Virus record (IMG/VR): IMGVR_UViG_3300028274_000021
Location: 1 to 38,440 of that record
DNA: 38,440 nt
Direction: 5' to 3' (one strand)
Source of the DNA: a virus
Of this stretch, positions 22,458 through 30,592 are shown in pieces. Within the stretch, counting starts at the first letter, position 1; the number at the start of each line of letters is the position of its first letter. The notes under the pieces are model-generated. The model did not search any database, was not told the origin of the DNA, and saw only the letters and a list, made by a program, of their open reading frames with translations. The position numbers and the translations under genes are program-made.

Positions 22458-24665
22458 ATGGGAAAAGAAATAGGTTGGTCCGGTACCGAGATATTCTCAG
22501 GCCTCATTAACGAGGACTATAATGCAAAACTAGAGTTCCCTCAGTCGCTCGAGGTTTTTGACCAAATGCGGAAAGGGGACGGAACAGTTGCTGCGGCATT
22601 GAAGGCTGTAAAATTGTTGATCCTGAATGGGAACTATTTTGTGTCTCCAGCGAGTGAAGATGAAAAGGATATTCAGATAGCTGAATTTGTGGAGACTCAA
22701 TTTTTCAGACGGTTGGTCTGGTCAAAGTTTTTGGCCGGTGTTCTTTTGTCGTTTGATTTCGGGTTTATGGTTTTCGAGAAGGTTTTTGAAAAAGACGGCG
22801 ATCGGATTTATTACAAGAGAATGGCAGAGCGGTTGCCGAAGAGTATTGAGAACTGGCTGACAAGTGCTGAATACATGGCGGATCCAAATCATCCAGGGAT
22901 TGAGCAAAATGTCATGAGCGACATCGGGAATAAAAACAATAATCATAATGTGAAGATTGCCGGATCTAAGTTGTTTCGGTACACGCTTGACCAGGAGGGG
23001 GACAATTACAACGGTGTGAGTTTATTACGGCCAGCGTACAAGCACTGGTTCATGAAGGAGAAAGCGTACAAGATTCAATTGCTCGCCTCGGAACGGAACG
23101 GTGTAGGGTTGCCAGTTGCACGGCACACAGAGGACACCGAAATCAGGGAAGCTGAAAGCCAGGAGATCAAGGACACGCTGAAAGGAATGCGTGCGAACGA
23201 GAAGGCTTTCATGATTGAGCCATATGGATGGGAGTTCCGGTTGGAATCTCCAAACTCGCAGTATAATTTCGAGCCTCAAATTTTGCACCACGATCGTCAA
23301 ATCGCAAAGACTGTTTTGGCGCAGTTCTTGGAGCTCGGGGTTACGAAGGGGGCGCTCTCTCAAAGTGAATCAGATCAAAACCTTTTCTTGAAATCAGTCA
23401 TGGCCCACATCACGGCCATTCTTGAAAAAATAAACCGGGAGCTTGTCACGGAAATCGTTATGATGAATTTCGACAACGTGGAGGCTTTCCCTCATATTGA
23501 AGTTGCTGCGGTTGAGCGTGACGACATGGCCATTCTTTCTGGGGCTATACAGAAGTTTGTACAAGCCGGGATTATCACTCCTGACGGAGAGATTGAGAAT
23601 GTGATCCGAAAGAAATTTAAACTCCCGGAGATTGAACTCGTGGAAGACGAGAACGGGAACATGGTAAATCCAAACAAGAAAAGCCAGCCGGCCCCAACTC
23701 CCGCACCGAAGAAAAGCGAGGACGAGGCATCGGAAGACGACGAGGATGAAGCTGACAAAAAAAAGAAGGCTGAAAAAAAAAAGTTTAATCTGAGTGATGG
23801 CACCGAGTTCAAACCATTTCGGCCACTGACACTCGCCGAGGAGAAAATGGACATCCCGGCGATCGTTAATTTTTTCAATGTGTTTTCTCTGAAAATCCAA
23901 AAGGACGCAGAGAAGTTTTCGAAGAAACTTGAGAAGCAGTTGATCGCAGACACCCGGGTGTTTTTGAAAACAGGGAAATTCCCGCCATTGCCAAACGAAT
24001 TAACGGAGGAACGTCGGAAGGTGATCAAGGTTCTCCAGGACGACTTGCTCAAGTCTTTTGATTTCGGTAAAACGCAGGCCGCTCGGGAGCTTGATGAAAA
24101 AGGACGTGTTAAAACGCCCCCAGAGGCTCGAATCGTAGCCGAGACGACTGCTAGTGGCTTTGTGAATAAACAAACGTCTGACATGGTCAATGAGACGAAG
24201 CTGACGGCATCCTCTGGGAAAGCAAAGGGGGATTCAAGTGCTGCTATCGTTGCTGCGGTTGCGGTTGGTCTTACTGGTATCTGGGAACGGCAGAACAAAT
24301 TGTTCGGGACCACGACGAATACTGGAATGTTCAACCAGGGGCTTGTCGAAACGTTCAAAGTTCTGAAGAAGTCGATTTCCCGGTTTCAGTTCTCTGCGAT
24401 CCTGGACGAGAAGACGAGCAATATTTGTCTTTCTCTCGATGGCCGGGTTACAAAAACTTTGAAGGAGATGCCGATTCCACCGATCCACGCAAATTGTCGT
24501 TCTCGGGTAGTGGCCGTTTCTACTGAGCAAACAGAGCAGCCGGCAATCAATCCCCCGCCTAAGAGCGTGACGGACAAAATCAGTTCGAACCCTTTTAAAA
24601 CGGTCCAGCCGAAAAAGCCCACGAATGTAAAAGGACCAGCGAAGGATGTAATCGATGGTAAGTGA
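22458..24665 (+). CDS. Portal protein fused to MuF minor head protein
   Basis: At 735 residues this is much longer than a usual Mu-type portal (~500). The N-terminal ~420 residues match Mu gp29-like portals (DUF935): SLEVFDQMRKGDGTVAAALK, FLAGVLLSFDFGFMVFEKVF, LLRPAYKHWFMKEKAYKI. After an acidic/lysine linker (about 405-440) comes a MuF-type domain with FSAILDEKTSNICLSLDGRV and PPIHANCRSR, the hallmark MuF end. The pair is usually encoded by two genes. The fusion puts the MuF domain at the portal vertex with fixed stoichiometry. Confidence 0.85.
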   Translation: MGKEIGWSGTEIFSGLINEDYNAKLEFPQSLEVFDQMRKGDGTVAAALKAVKLLILNGNYFVSPASEDEKDIQIAEFVETQFFRRLVWSKFLAGVLLSFDFGFMVFEKVFEKDGDRIYYKRMAERLPKSIENWLTSAEYMADPNHPGIEQNVMSDIGNKNNNHNVKIAGSKLFRYTLDQEGDNYNGVSLLRPAYKHWFMKEKAYKIQLLASERNGVGLPVARHTEDTEIREAESQEIKDTLKGMRANEKAFMIEPYGWEFRLESPNSQYNFEPQILHHDRQIAKTVLAQFLELGVTKGALSQSESDQNLFLKSVMAHITAILEKINRELVTEIVMMNFDNVEAFPHIEVAAVERDDMAILSGAIQKFVQAGIITPDGEIENVIRKKFKLPEIELVEDENGNMVNPNKKSQPAPTPAPKKSEDEASEDDEDEADKKKKAEKKKFNLSDGTEFKPFRPLTLAEEKMDIPAIVNFFNVFSLKIQKDAEKFSKKLEKQLIADTRVFLKTGKFPPLPNELTEERRKVIKVLQDDLLKSFDFGKTQAARELDEKGRVKTPPEARIVAETTASGFVNKQTSDMVNETKLTASSGKAKGDSSAAIVAAVAVGLTGIWERQNKLFGTTTNTGMFNQGLVETFKVLKKSISRFQFSAILDEKTSNICLSLDGRVTKTLKEMPIPPIHANCRSRVVAVSTEQTEQPAINPPPKSVTDKISSNPFKTVQPKKPTNVKGPAKDVIDGK

Positions 24666-24719
24666 TTTTTTGTGCTCTCGGTAGTTTATGAATTTGTCTG
24701 CCGAGAACTTAGAAAATAA

Positions 24720-24749
24720 TTGACACGACACAGTTGTCTGGTTTAGACT
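24720..24749 (+). promoter_or_regulatory. Candidate late promoter
   Basis: TTGACA (24720-24725) with TTAGAC or TAGACT 17-18 bp downstream, before the protease-scaffold gene. The spacer contains CAGTTGTCTG (24731-24740), also found at 3581. The early ATTAAA operator is absent. Confidence 0.5.
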
Positions 24750-24758
24750 TTCAGCGCA

Positions 24759-25952
24759 ATGAAAAACAAAACACTTAAATTGATGGCTTTGGCCATCGAA
24801 CAAGAAGAGGGAAAGTGGCAGCAGATACTGCGCACGATTAATGCGAGTAATCATTGGCGAGGTGTGAAGGTTACGAAATCCGACCTCGAGGAGATGATAA
24901 AAAATTTCGATGCCAATGTTTTAAAACAAAAGAAACAGGAGTTGCAAGTCAACTACAGCCATCAGGCTGGGAAGGAGGCAGCGGGTTGGATCACAGCTTT
25001 GCGAATCAATGGACGATTCCTTGAGGCGCAGATTCGATGGACCCCGGTTGCTATGGAAAAAATTGAAAACGAAGAGTTCCGTTATTTTTCTGCCGAGTTC
25101 GCACCCTCTTGGCAGGACGTTGAAACAGAGGAGGTGCGTACAAATGTGTTACTTGGAGCTGCGCTCACCAATATACCCTTTGTCCCCGGGATGAAACCTG
25201 TGGCACTTAGCGATATTGAACCGAATGCAGACAAGAGTATTTTTCTATTTACTAACCATTTACAAAAAATGGACTTATTCAAAAAGTTGCTTTCAGATTT
25301 GCAGGGGAACAAACAAGTTTCTCTCGCCGAGTCATCAATTTTGCGAAACCAATTTGAAGCCCTAGAAGCGGATGCTCGACAAGAGTTTGAGGCCGGTGTT
25401 AACGCAGTGGAAACACTTGCGAAAGAAAACGATGCCAAAGCTACAAAACTTGCGGAGGATTCCAAAGCTGCGGTTACGAAATTGACAGAAGAACTTGCAA
25501 CTGCCACAGCGGCGCTTGCAGAAAAAGAAGAAGGGGGAGACGCACGAGTTACAAAACTTGCTGCTGATCTCAAGGAGGCGCAAAAGGCTGCCTCAAATTT
25601 TCAGTCTGAGTTGGATCAAGTGAAGCTCGAACGTCGAACTGAAGTTGTCACAGCGAAGGTTGAAGAATTGTCTAAGGCAGGAAAGATTTTGCCAAAAGAC
25701 GCAAAGGCTACTGTCGAACTTGCCCTAGCGCAAGGAAACGTTGAGAAGCAAGATGCTTTCTTGACCTATCTCGACAATATGCCGGTTAAAGTTGATTTTT
25801 CTGAACAAGGAAGCTCTACGGCTGCTGAAGCCGGGGAAGATGCCAAGATCAAAAAAATTAACGAACTCGCACAGGCTGAATTTGATAAACCTGGAAACAG
25901 TGTTTCACTTGCTGACTTGCGTGCAAAGTTTACTCGTGAATTGTCCGATTAA
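24759..25952 (+). CDS. Prohead protease (Mu I-like) with C-terminal scaffold
   Basis: The 397-residue protein begins like phage Mu I-type proteases: LQVNYSHQAGKEAAGWITAL, GRFLEAQIRWTPVAMEKI, FRYFSAEFAPSW, LTNIPFVPGMKPVALSD. The Ser/His of YSHQ and later Ser are likely catalytic. From about residue 171 it becomes a helical Ala/Lys/Glu coiled coil typical of scaffolds. An in-frame ATG at 25269 (MDLFKKLLSD) follows the protease domain and could yield a separate scaffold, as in Mu I/Z or lambda C/Nu3. Preceded by the candidate late promoter. Confidence 0.8.
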   Translation: MKNKTLKLMALAIEQEEGKWQQILRTINASNHWRGVKVTKSDLEEMIKNFDANVLKQKKQELQVNYSHQAGKEAAGWITALRINGRFLEAQIRWTPVAMEKIENEEFRYFSAEFAPSWQDVETEEVRTNVLLGAALTNIPFVPGMKPVALSDIEPNADKSIFLFTNHLQKMDLFKKLLSDLQGNKQVSLAESSILRNQFEALEADARQEFEAGVNAVETLAKENDAKATKLAEDSKAAVTKLTEELATATAALAEKEEGGDARVTKLAADLKEAQKAASNFQSELDQVKLERRTEVVTAKVEELSKAGKILPKDAKATVELALAQGNVEKQDAFLTYLDNMPVKVDFSEQGSSTAAEAGEDAKIKKINELAQAEFDKPGNSVSLADLRAKFTRELSD

Positions 25953-25983
25953 ATTTTTTTCTATTCCTTAAAAACACTCTATT
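25953..25983 (+). promoter_or_regulatory. A/T-rich translation leader of decoration gene
   Basis: TTTCTATTCCTTAAAAACA followed by CTCTATT directly before the ATG closely resembles the leader of the major capsid gene (26386-26415). No Shine-Dalgarno is present. It may be the ribosome-binding signal for highly made proteins in this host. Confidence 0.5.
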
Positions 25984-26385
25984 ATGGCTGATATTTCAAC
26001 AGCCCCGATTACAGGAGATATAAAAACCCAGACTGTTCGGATTGATTCCGACCTATCTGACAAGGAGTATTACGCAGTTGATTTCGATGGAACAGATCGA
26101 AACGTTGTGAATCTCGTTGCAGATGGAGACACTCAAGGATTTATTCTCATCACTGCTGGAGACGGAAGTTCAACACCTACGACTGGTGTAATCGTTCTTT
26201 CTGGTCCAACAAAAGCAAAAATTGTCGGCACGGTTGCCGCAGGTGATCCTTTGCGACCATCAACTGGTGGAGCATTGATCAAAAATGTTACTGACACAAA
26301 GTACAATTGTGCTACTGCCCTCGAAGCAGGTGTTACCGGTGACGTTATTCGTGTTATGGCCAATCAAGGAACCTTGGCTGGTTAA
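25984..26385 (+). CDS. Capsid decoration protein (DUF2190-like)
   Basis: The 133-residue beta-rich product reads VADGDTQGFILITAGDGSST, GVIVLSGPTKAKIVGTVAAG, DPLRPSTGGALIKNVTD, ending GDVIRVMANQGTLAG. This is the DUF2190 pattern, a capsid-stabilising or decoration protein usually just before the major capsid gene, as here. Confidence 0.75.
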   Translation: MADISTAPITGDIKTQTVRIDSDLSDKEYYAVDFDGTDRNVVNLVADGDTQGFILITAGDGSSTPTTGVIVLSGPTKAKIVGTVAAGDPLRPSTGGALIKNVTDTKYNCATALEAGVTGDVIRVMANQGTLAG

Positions 26386-26415
26386 TCTTTTCTATTTTTT
26401 AAAAAACAATTTATT
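26386..26415 (+). promoter_or_regulatory. A/T-rich translation leader of major capsid gene
   Basis: TTTTCTATTTTTTAAAAAAC followed by AATTTATT before the ATG; near copy of the leader at 25953-25983. Confidence 0.5.
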
Positions 26416-27369
26416 ATGCCTTTTCCAACACTCGGATCTGGTAGAGTAGACAAACAGCTCTCGAATATCTCATTGGCTATCACTAATGAAGAGTTCATCC
26501 ACGACAAAATCTTTCCTGTTATTCCAAACTTGAAAGAAGAAAGCGGAAAAATTGGACAATTCGACGACGCTGCACATCTACGTATCTACGAATCAATACG
26601 TGCAATTGGCGATCGTGGTCAGCACATTATTGAATACAAACAAACGAACAGTTTGACTTATCAAATTGAATTTCACGATCTTGAGAAATATCTCGACGAT
26701 CGAATTGTGGAGCAATTTGAGAAACCTTTTGACGCTCGAAACGATGCGTTAGCGGTTCTTGAATCTTCACGAAACTTGGAGATGGAGACAGGGTTAGCCA
26801 CAACTTTGGCAGATGCCACAATTTTGACAGCCACTTCGACTCCATCAACTCTTTGGGATGATCCACTTTCAGATCCTCTCGGAGACATGGAAACAGCAGC
26901 AGAAGCTGTGCGGCTTGCGATCGGTCGACGACCGAACAAATGCTGGACAAATTCTCCGGTTATTTCTGTATTGAAAACACACCCTCAATTTGTTGCAAAA
27001 CTTACTGGAGGTGGAAAACTTTCTGTTCTCAATGAAGCGAAAGTGATTGAGATCATTAAGGAGCACCTCAATGTTGAGGCTGTTCACGTAGGGAAAGCAA
27101 TCAAGGCCACATCGCTCGAAGGACAAACTCTCACAAAGGGTGAGGTATGGTCTGACGACTTCGGTCTTTATTACGCTCCAAACAAAGGATCACTTCACAC
27201 TCCATCATTCGGATACCGATTTGAAATGGCCGGGAAAAACAAACGGGTTTCAAAACGACGAGAACCGATTGGAGATGTAGGAGATCTTATCCGGCTCGAT
27301 TGGGCTTTTCAGGATAAACTCCTGATGCCCACAACGGCCGCTTACTTGCTTGATCAAGTGATTACGTAA
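26416..27369 (+). CDS. Major capsid protein
   Basis: The 317-residue protein has the HK97-fold pattern: PTLGSGRVDKQLSNISLA, IFPVIPNLKEESGKIGQFDD, long helix (IVEQFEKPFDARNDALAVLE), MGDMETAAEAV-like A-domain helices and a C-terminal FGYRFEMAGKNKRVSKRREP...LIRLDWAFQDKLLMPTTAAY. Position after protease/scaffold and decoration genes is canonical. It would form the bulk of the icosahedral head. Confidence 0.88.
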   Translation: MPFPTLGSGRVDKQLSNISLAITNEEFIHDKIFPVIPNLKEESGKIGQFDDAAHLRIYESIRAIGDRGQHIIEYKQTNSLTYQIEFHDLEKYLDDRIVEQFEKPFDARNDALAVLESSRNLEMETGLATTLADATILTATSTPSTLWDDPLSDPLGDMETAAEAVRLAIGRRPNKCWTNSPVISVLKTHPQFVAKLTGGGKLSVLNEAKVIEIIKEHLNVEAVHVGKAIKATSLEGQTLTKGEVWSDDFGLYYAPNKGSLHTPSFGYRFEMAGKNKRVSKRREPIGDVGDLIRLDWAFQDKLLMPTTAAYLLDQVIT

Positions 27370-27387
27370 TTCTTAAACCCATTTCAG

Positions 27388-28212
27388 ATGTATCTTGAAA
27401 AACATTATCGGGCTACGATTGCGACCACTGTCTTGCGAGAGATTGGGCACGTAGAAACAATCAATTCACAATCCATTCGAGTGATCGAGCGGGATGCGAA
27501 TAACGATGTTATTGCGTGTTCAGGAACAGTATCAAAACCAACTGACGGAGGGACTGGCTACGCTGTGGGGTGTGAATACATCGACACAAATGCGGCAGCC
27601 GGGGCACAAATCTACCGAAATGAGGGAACAAATACGGTTTGTTCTTTCCAACTGGCCGGAAGTGCTGCAAACCTTATCGACGGTGTCACTGCCGGTGACG
27701 GTATTGACGGAGGAGGAACTGAGGGGACCGTTTCGGTTGCCGTTGACGTTTCCGACCTGGTTGGTAATGGTATCGAAGACGATGGATCAAACAATTTCAG
27801 AATTAATGAAGGTTTCATTCAATACGCTGAGATTGATCTTACTGAAGCGAATATTCTTGCTATGAATGGGGCACCTGTCGAGGTTGTCGCAGGACAAGCA
27901 GGAAAGGTTGTTGAGTTTCTCGGCGCTGCGCTCTTTTGTGACTTCGACACCGCTGCCTATACGGACGGTGGAGATGTTTCAATCATTGAAGAGGACGGTT
28001 CTGATGTTTCGACGGTTGCGGCCGCAGCTGATTCTTTCGGCTCTGCAACTGATGAGTCAAACATTTTGAAACCACTAGCAGCTTCTTATCAGCCAGTACC
28101 TGGGAAGGGATTGATGATCACCAATGGAACTGGTGCATTTACAGATCCTGGAACGGCTGCCGGTGTTGGTAGGGTCAAGGTTGCTTACCGAGTTCACACG
28201 ACTGGTCTGTAA
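27388..28212 (+). CDS. Head fibre / capsid-associated beta protein
   Basis: The 274-residue product has many short Gly/Asp/Thr-rich repeats (DGVTAGDGIDGGGTEGTVSV, AVDVSDLVGNGIEDDGSNNF) such as occur in phage fibres. A C-terminal domain is rich in Ala/Thr (ITNGTGAFTDPGTAAGVGRV KV). It lies directly after the major capsid gene and before a strong terminator, so it is probably made at high level. Best guess is a head fibre or second decoration protein. Confidence 0.6.
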   Translation: MYLEKHYRATIATTVLREIGHVETINSQSIRVIERDANNDVIACSGTVSKPTDGGTGYAVGCEYIDTNAAAGAQIYRNEGTNTVCSFQLAGSAANLIDGVTAGDGIDGGGTEGTVSVAVDVSDLVGNGIEDDGSNNFRINEGFIQYAEIDLTEANILAMNGAPVEVVAGQAGKVVEFLGAALFCDFDTAAYTDGGDVSIIEEDGSDVSTVAAAADSFGSATDESNILKPLAASYQPVPGKGLMITNGTGAFTDPGTAAGVGRVKVAYRVHTTGL

Positions 28213-28234
28213 GATTTTGTCGCAATTTGAAAGT

Positions 28235-28268
28235 AGTGCAGGTCCTCGGGCTTGCACTATTTTTTTTT
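28235..28268 (+). terminator. Rho-independent terminator after capsid genes
   Basis: AGTGCA (28235-28240) pairs with TGCACT (28253-28258), extended inside by G-U/G-C pairs, and is followed by A and nine Ts. It separates capsid genes from the head-tail connector operon and would keep capsid mRNA in excess. Confidence 0.85.
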
Positions 28269-28296
28269 GTGAGTAATATTAAATCGTATTTCATAT
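28267..28296 (+). promoter_or_regulatory. Degenerate operator-promoter 7 (candidate)
   Basis: TTGTGA (28267-28272), 18 bp, TCATAT (28291-28296). The region ATTAAA-TCGTA-TTTCAT (28278-28294) keeps the left arm of the operator family but has one change in the right arm. It would restart transcription after the capsid terminator. Confidence 0.4.
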
Positions 28297-28313
28297 TTTC
28301 TAATTTCATTCTC

Positions 28314-28613
28314 ATGAAAAAAGCATTTCTCGGCGGCAAAAAAACAACAAAGCCCGCTAAAAAAGGAAAGGACATTTTGAAGATGTCAAAGAAGGAGCTC
28401 GCAGCAAAAGCGAAAGAGCTTGACCAAACTCGGGACGAAGAAAAGCTCGGACGAGTTTCTGACAAAGTTCCTGGAGCAGATTCTGCGAAGGGTTGTTTTG
28501 TTCGGAATGTTATGCACAAGTGTGCTAATGGTACACGCACAACATTTAAGATCGGCGAAAAATTGGACCCGAAGCATCCAGACTTTGATGTTCTTAAGAA
28601 ACACCTCGCCTAA
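28314..28613 (+). CDS. Basic head-region protein, 99 aa
   Basis: Read from the ATG at 28314 (MKKAFLGGKKTTKPAKKGKD); an upstream non-conserved start would overlap the terminator. A Lys-rich N-terminus is followed by helices (MSKKELAAKAKELDQTRDEE) and a small C-terminal strand domain (GCFVRNVMHKCANGTRTTFK). It overlaps the connector gene by one base (TAATG). Location between capsid and connector suggests a head-completion role; not recognised. Confidence 0.6.
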   Translation: MKKAFLGGKKTTKPAKKGKDILKMSKKELAAKAKELDQTRDEEKLGRVSDKVPGADSAKGCFVRNVMHKCANGTRTTFKIGEKLDPKHPDFDVLKKHLA

Positions 28614-29101
28614 TGGCACTAGAGACATTCACTACCGTTGAATTGACTCGTATTGAGGGAGGTTGGCAAAACAACGCCTTGATAACGGATGCCATACTTC
28701 AGCCGAATGTCGACAGCGCAAATGCAGAAATTGAATCGTGTGTAGGGGTGCGCTACGTCGTGCCCCTAAGCTCGAATACAAATTATTCGGGCTCCTATGC
28801 GGAAAACCTATTAAAAGAGCTTGCGACGCAACTGGCGGCCTCTGAGACGCAACTCCAAGAGTACGAAGGACAGGGCGGTTCTCTTATGCGGATGCATCAG
28901 AACCGTGTTGATCATATTCGTGGAAAATTGCAGGATCTGAAATCTGGGAAAATCCCGCTTTATGATACGGCCGGTGTTGAGCTCGCATTGAAGGAGGCAG
29001 CGTTGAGTGCCGTTACCGGGTTCCCGAAAAATTCAGACATGACGGACCCAGATGAGCCGACAACGGTTGAGCCGATTGCAATCATGAACGAAAAGTTTTA
29101 G
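28613..29101 (+). CDS. Head-tail connector (DUF1320/gp36-like)
   Basis: The 162-residue helical protein reads FTTVELTRIEGGWQNNALIT, VDSANAEIESCVGVRYVVPL, LLKELATQLAASETQLQEYE, then a Lys-rich helix and acidic tail. This is the usual DUF1320-type head completion/adaptor sitting on the portal. It ends in TAG, 10 bases before the next gene. Confidence 0.7.
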   Translation: MALETFTTVELTRIEGGWQNNALITDAILQPNVDSANAEIESCVGVRYVVPLSSNTNYSGSYAENLLKELATQLAASETQLQEYEGQGGSLMRMHQNRVDHIRGKLQDLKSGKIPLYDTAGVELALKEAALSAVTGFPKNSDMTDPDEPTTVEPIAIMNEKF

Positions 29102-29111
29102 AGTTCAGTTG

Positions 29112-29561
29112 ATGGCTGGCCAATTTATCAGTATCGACATTGAAGGGGAGAAGCAGTTGGCTGCTGGTTTTTTGCGTGTAGAGCGTGGGTTTGAAAGTTT
29201 CCGGGATCCTCTCACAAAATCTGATTCTTTATTGCGCCGTGCGATCGACACGAACTTTTCACAATCTGGACGGGAGCTCGGGAAGGCCTGGAAGCCCCTT
29301 GCTGAATCCACAGTAAAACAAAAAGGAAACTCGACAATTCTGCATCGGACTGGGCGAATGCGAAAGGCTTTTGACAGTGAAGTAACGAAGGAACACTTGA
29401 TCATAAAAAACACGGCCGGGTATTTTCCTTTTCATCAAAGCAACAAGCCACGGACAGGGAGGCTGCCCCGCCGTATAATGCTGCGGATTGACAGGAAGCG
29501 CCGAGATGAAATCATCAGAATTTTCACGGCTTACAATCATCAGGTTGCAAAAGAATTTTAG
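29112..29561 (+). CDS. Phage virion morphogenesis protein (Mu gpG-like)
   Basis: The 149-residue protein shows SLLRRAIDTNFSQSGRELGK AWKPLAEST, then LHRTGRMRKAFDSEV, IKNTAGYFPFHQSNKPR and RRIMLRIDRKRRDEI. This is the Mu G-like or HK97 gp10-like morphogenesis family that helps join head and tail. The ATG at 29112 is preferred over the in-frame TTG at 29109. It ends in TAG 18 bases before, and in the same frame as, the next ATG. Confidence 0.75.
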   Translation: MAGQFISIDIEGEKQLAAGFLRVERGFESFRDPLTKSDSLLRRAIDTNFSQSGRELGKAWKPLAESTVKQKGNSTILHRTGRMRKAFDSEVTKEHLIIKNTAGYFPFHQSNKPRTGRLPRRIMLRIDRKRRDEIIRIFTAYNHQVAKEF

Positions 29562-29579
29562 CGTGATATTATTTGTGCG

Positions 29580-30059
29580 ATGGACAGATTGATTGATCGC
29601 ATCGTCGCACTACTTGAGGCGAACGTAAAAACTCCCCGGGGAATCAAAGCGGTTTACAAGGGAGATATTTTCTTGATTCCGAAGTCGAGCATCCCGGCGA
29701 TTATGGTTTCGCCGAACCGAACAGAAGTAAGAACGGCCCAGAATACGCAGGATTTTAATGTTTTCACTATCGACATCACGGTTGTCCTGGACGCTCGGGA
29801 TTATTTCAATACATCACCGACAGAGTTCACGGGGCTTTTTACAGCGGCCTTGATAATGGAGGAACGTGTATCCGGGACATCAAACAAACCAAAATCTGAC
29901 ACGATCCTGCACACAATCCGATCTCTTTTTGACGACGATTCAGATTACTCTTTGAAGGCCGATTGTCAGATAGATTATTTATTCAGCGATCAGCGTGAGT
30001 TCCCAACAGTAGAGGGAAATATGCAGATCCAGGTTCATTCTAAAGTTTACACCCGATAA
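29580..30059 (+). CDS. Tail terminator / tail completion protein
   Basis: 159 residues: an N-terminal helix (DRLIDRIVALLEANVK), then strands (KSSIPAIMVSPNRTEV, FTIDITVVLDARDYF), an acidic helix and a C-terminal strand (MQIQVHSKVYTR). This is the common fold of siphophage tail terminator proteins (gpU/gp37-like), which cap the tail tube. Position after the gpG-like gene fits. Confidence 0.65.
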   Translation: MDRLIDRIVALLEANVKTPRGIKAVYKGDIFLIPKSSIPAIMVSPNRTEVRTAQNTQDFNVFTIDITVVLDARDYFNTSPTEFTGLFTAALIMEERVSGTSNKPKSDTILHTIRSLFDDDSDYSLKADCQIDYLFSDQREFPTVEGNMQIQVHSKVYTR

Positions 30060-30060
30060 A

Positions 30061-30189
30061 ATGGAACAAATGGTTCAGTCTCGGCCCCCAGAAAAAAAGT
30101 TGTGGAAAATGGAAGACGGAAGTAGAATTGAAGCAGAAACTTTTAAAGAAGCTCTAAAAATTTATAACTCTCTAAATGAAAAAATTTAG
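30061..30189 (+). CDS. Small hypothetical protein, 42 aa
   Basis: MEQMVQSRPPEKKLWKMEDG, then ETFKEALKIYNSLNEKI and TAG. It sits one base after the tail terminator gene and overlaps the first exported-protein gene by 14 bases. The F/I-x-A...EA..I end resembles that of the small protein at 33520 on the other side of the exported cassette. Function unknown. Confidence 0.45.
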   Translation: MEQMVQSRPPEKKLWKMEDGSRIEAETFKEALKIYNSLNEKI

Positions 30190-30592
30190 TTTTATCGCTC
30201 TCGGCTTGGTTGCTCTCGGACTCGTTTTCTTTGCTGCACACGCTGCAGTAACGAAGACCTTTGTCAGTTCCGGTGGCGAAAAATCCACTTATACTTACGC
30301 TCTCACAGCGAACCTGGACACGTCAGGGATTCATGATATTTCCGGGGCTTCGTGGGTAGGGATAAGTTCAAAGGGGATCACAGCAGATACAATCAGTGTT
30401 CAAGTTTCAGTTCTCCCGGCCCCAACTGCGGCCGCAGAATGGTTTACATTGACGGATAATTCCGGGGTCAATCCATTTGCTGCTGACAATAATCTCTGGC
30501 AACAGAGCGTGGTAGGGATGAGAGCATTGAGATTTGTCCGGGCCGGTGCGGCTGACGGAACCATTACAATGCAACTCACTCTCAAAAAATGA
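30176..30592 (+). CDS. Exported protein, 138 aa (Sec signal peptide)
   Basis: A typical signal peptide (MKKFSFIALGLVALGLVFFA AHA, cut before AVTK) precedes a ~115-residue beta-rich domain (TFVSSGGEKSTYTYALTANL, ISVQVSVLPAPTAAAEWFTL, GMRALRFVRAGAADGTITMQ). A Sec signal is unexpected in a tail operon. It is coupled by ATGA to the next exported gene. The domain is not recognised, but the pattern fits a small beta sandwich on the outer side of the membrane. Confidence 0.7.
   Translation: MKKFSFIALGLVALGLVFFAAHAAVTKTFVSSGGEKSTYTYALTANLDTSGIHDISGASWVGISSKGITADTISVQVSVLPAPTAAAEWFTLTDNSGVNPFAADNNLWQQSVVGMRALRFVRAGAADGTITMQLTLKK

Noticed and set aside
23492-24358. Long minus-strand ORF opposite the portal gene
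   Set aside because: It is the mirror of the portal-MuF frame, Ser/Phe-rich and without recognisable domains; a shadow.
29559-29640. Read-through fusion of the gpG-like and tail terminator genes (same frame across TAG)
   Set aside because: These two families are normally separate proteins, and being in the same frame has a one-in-three chance.
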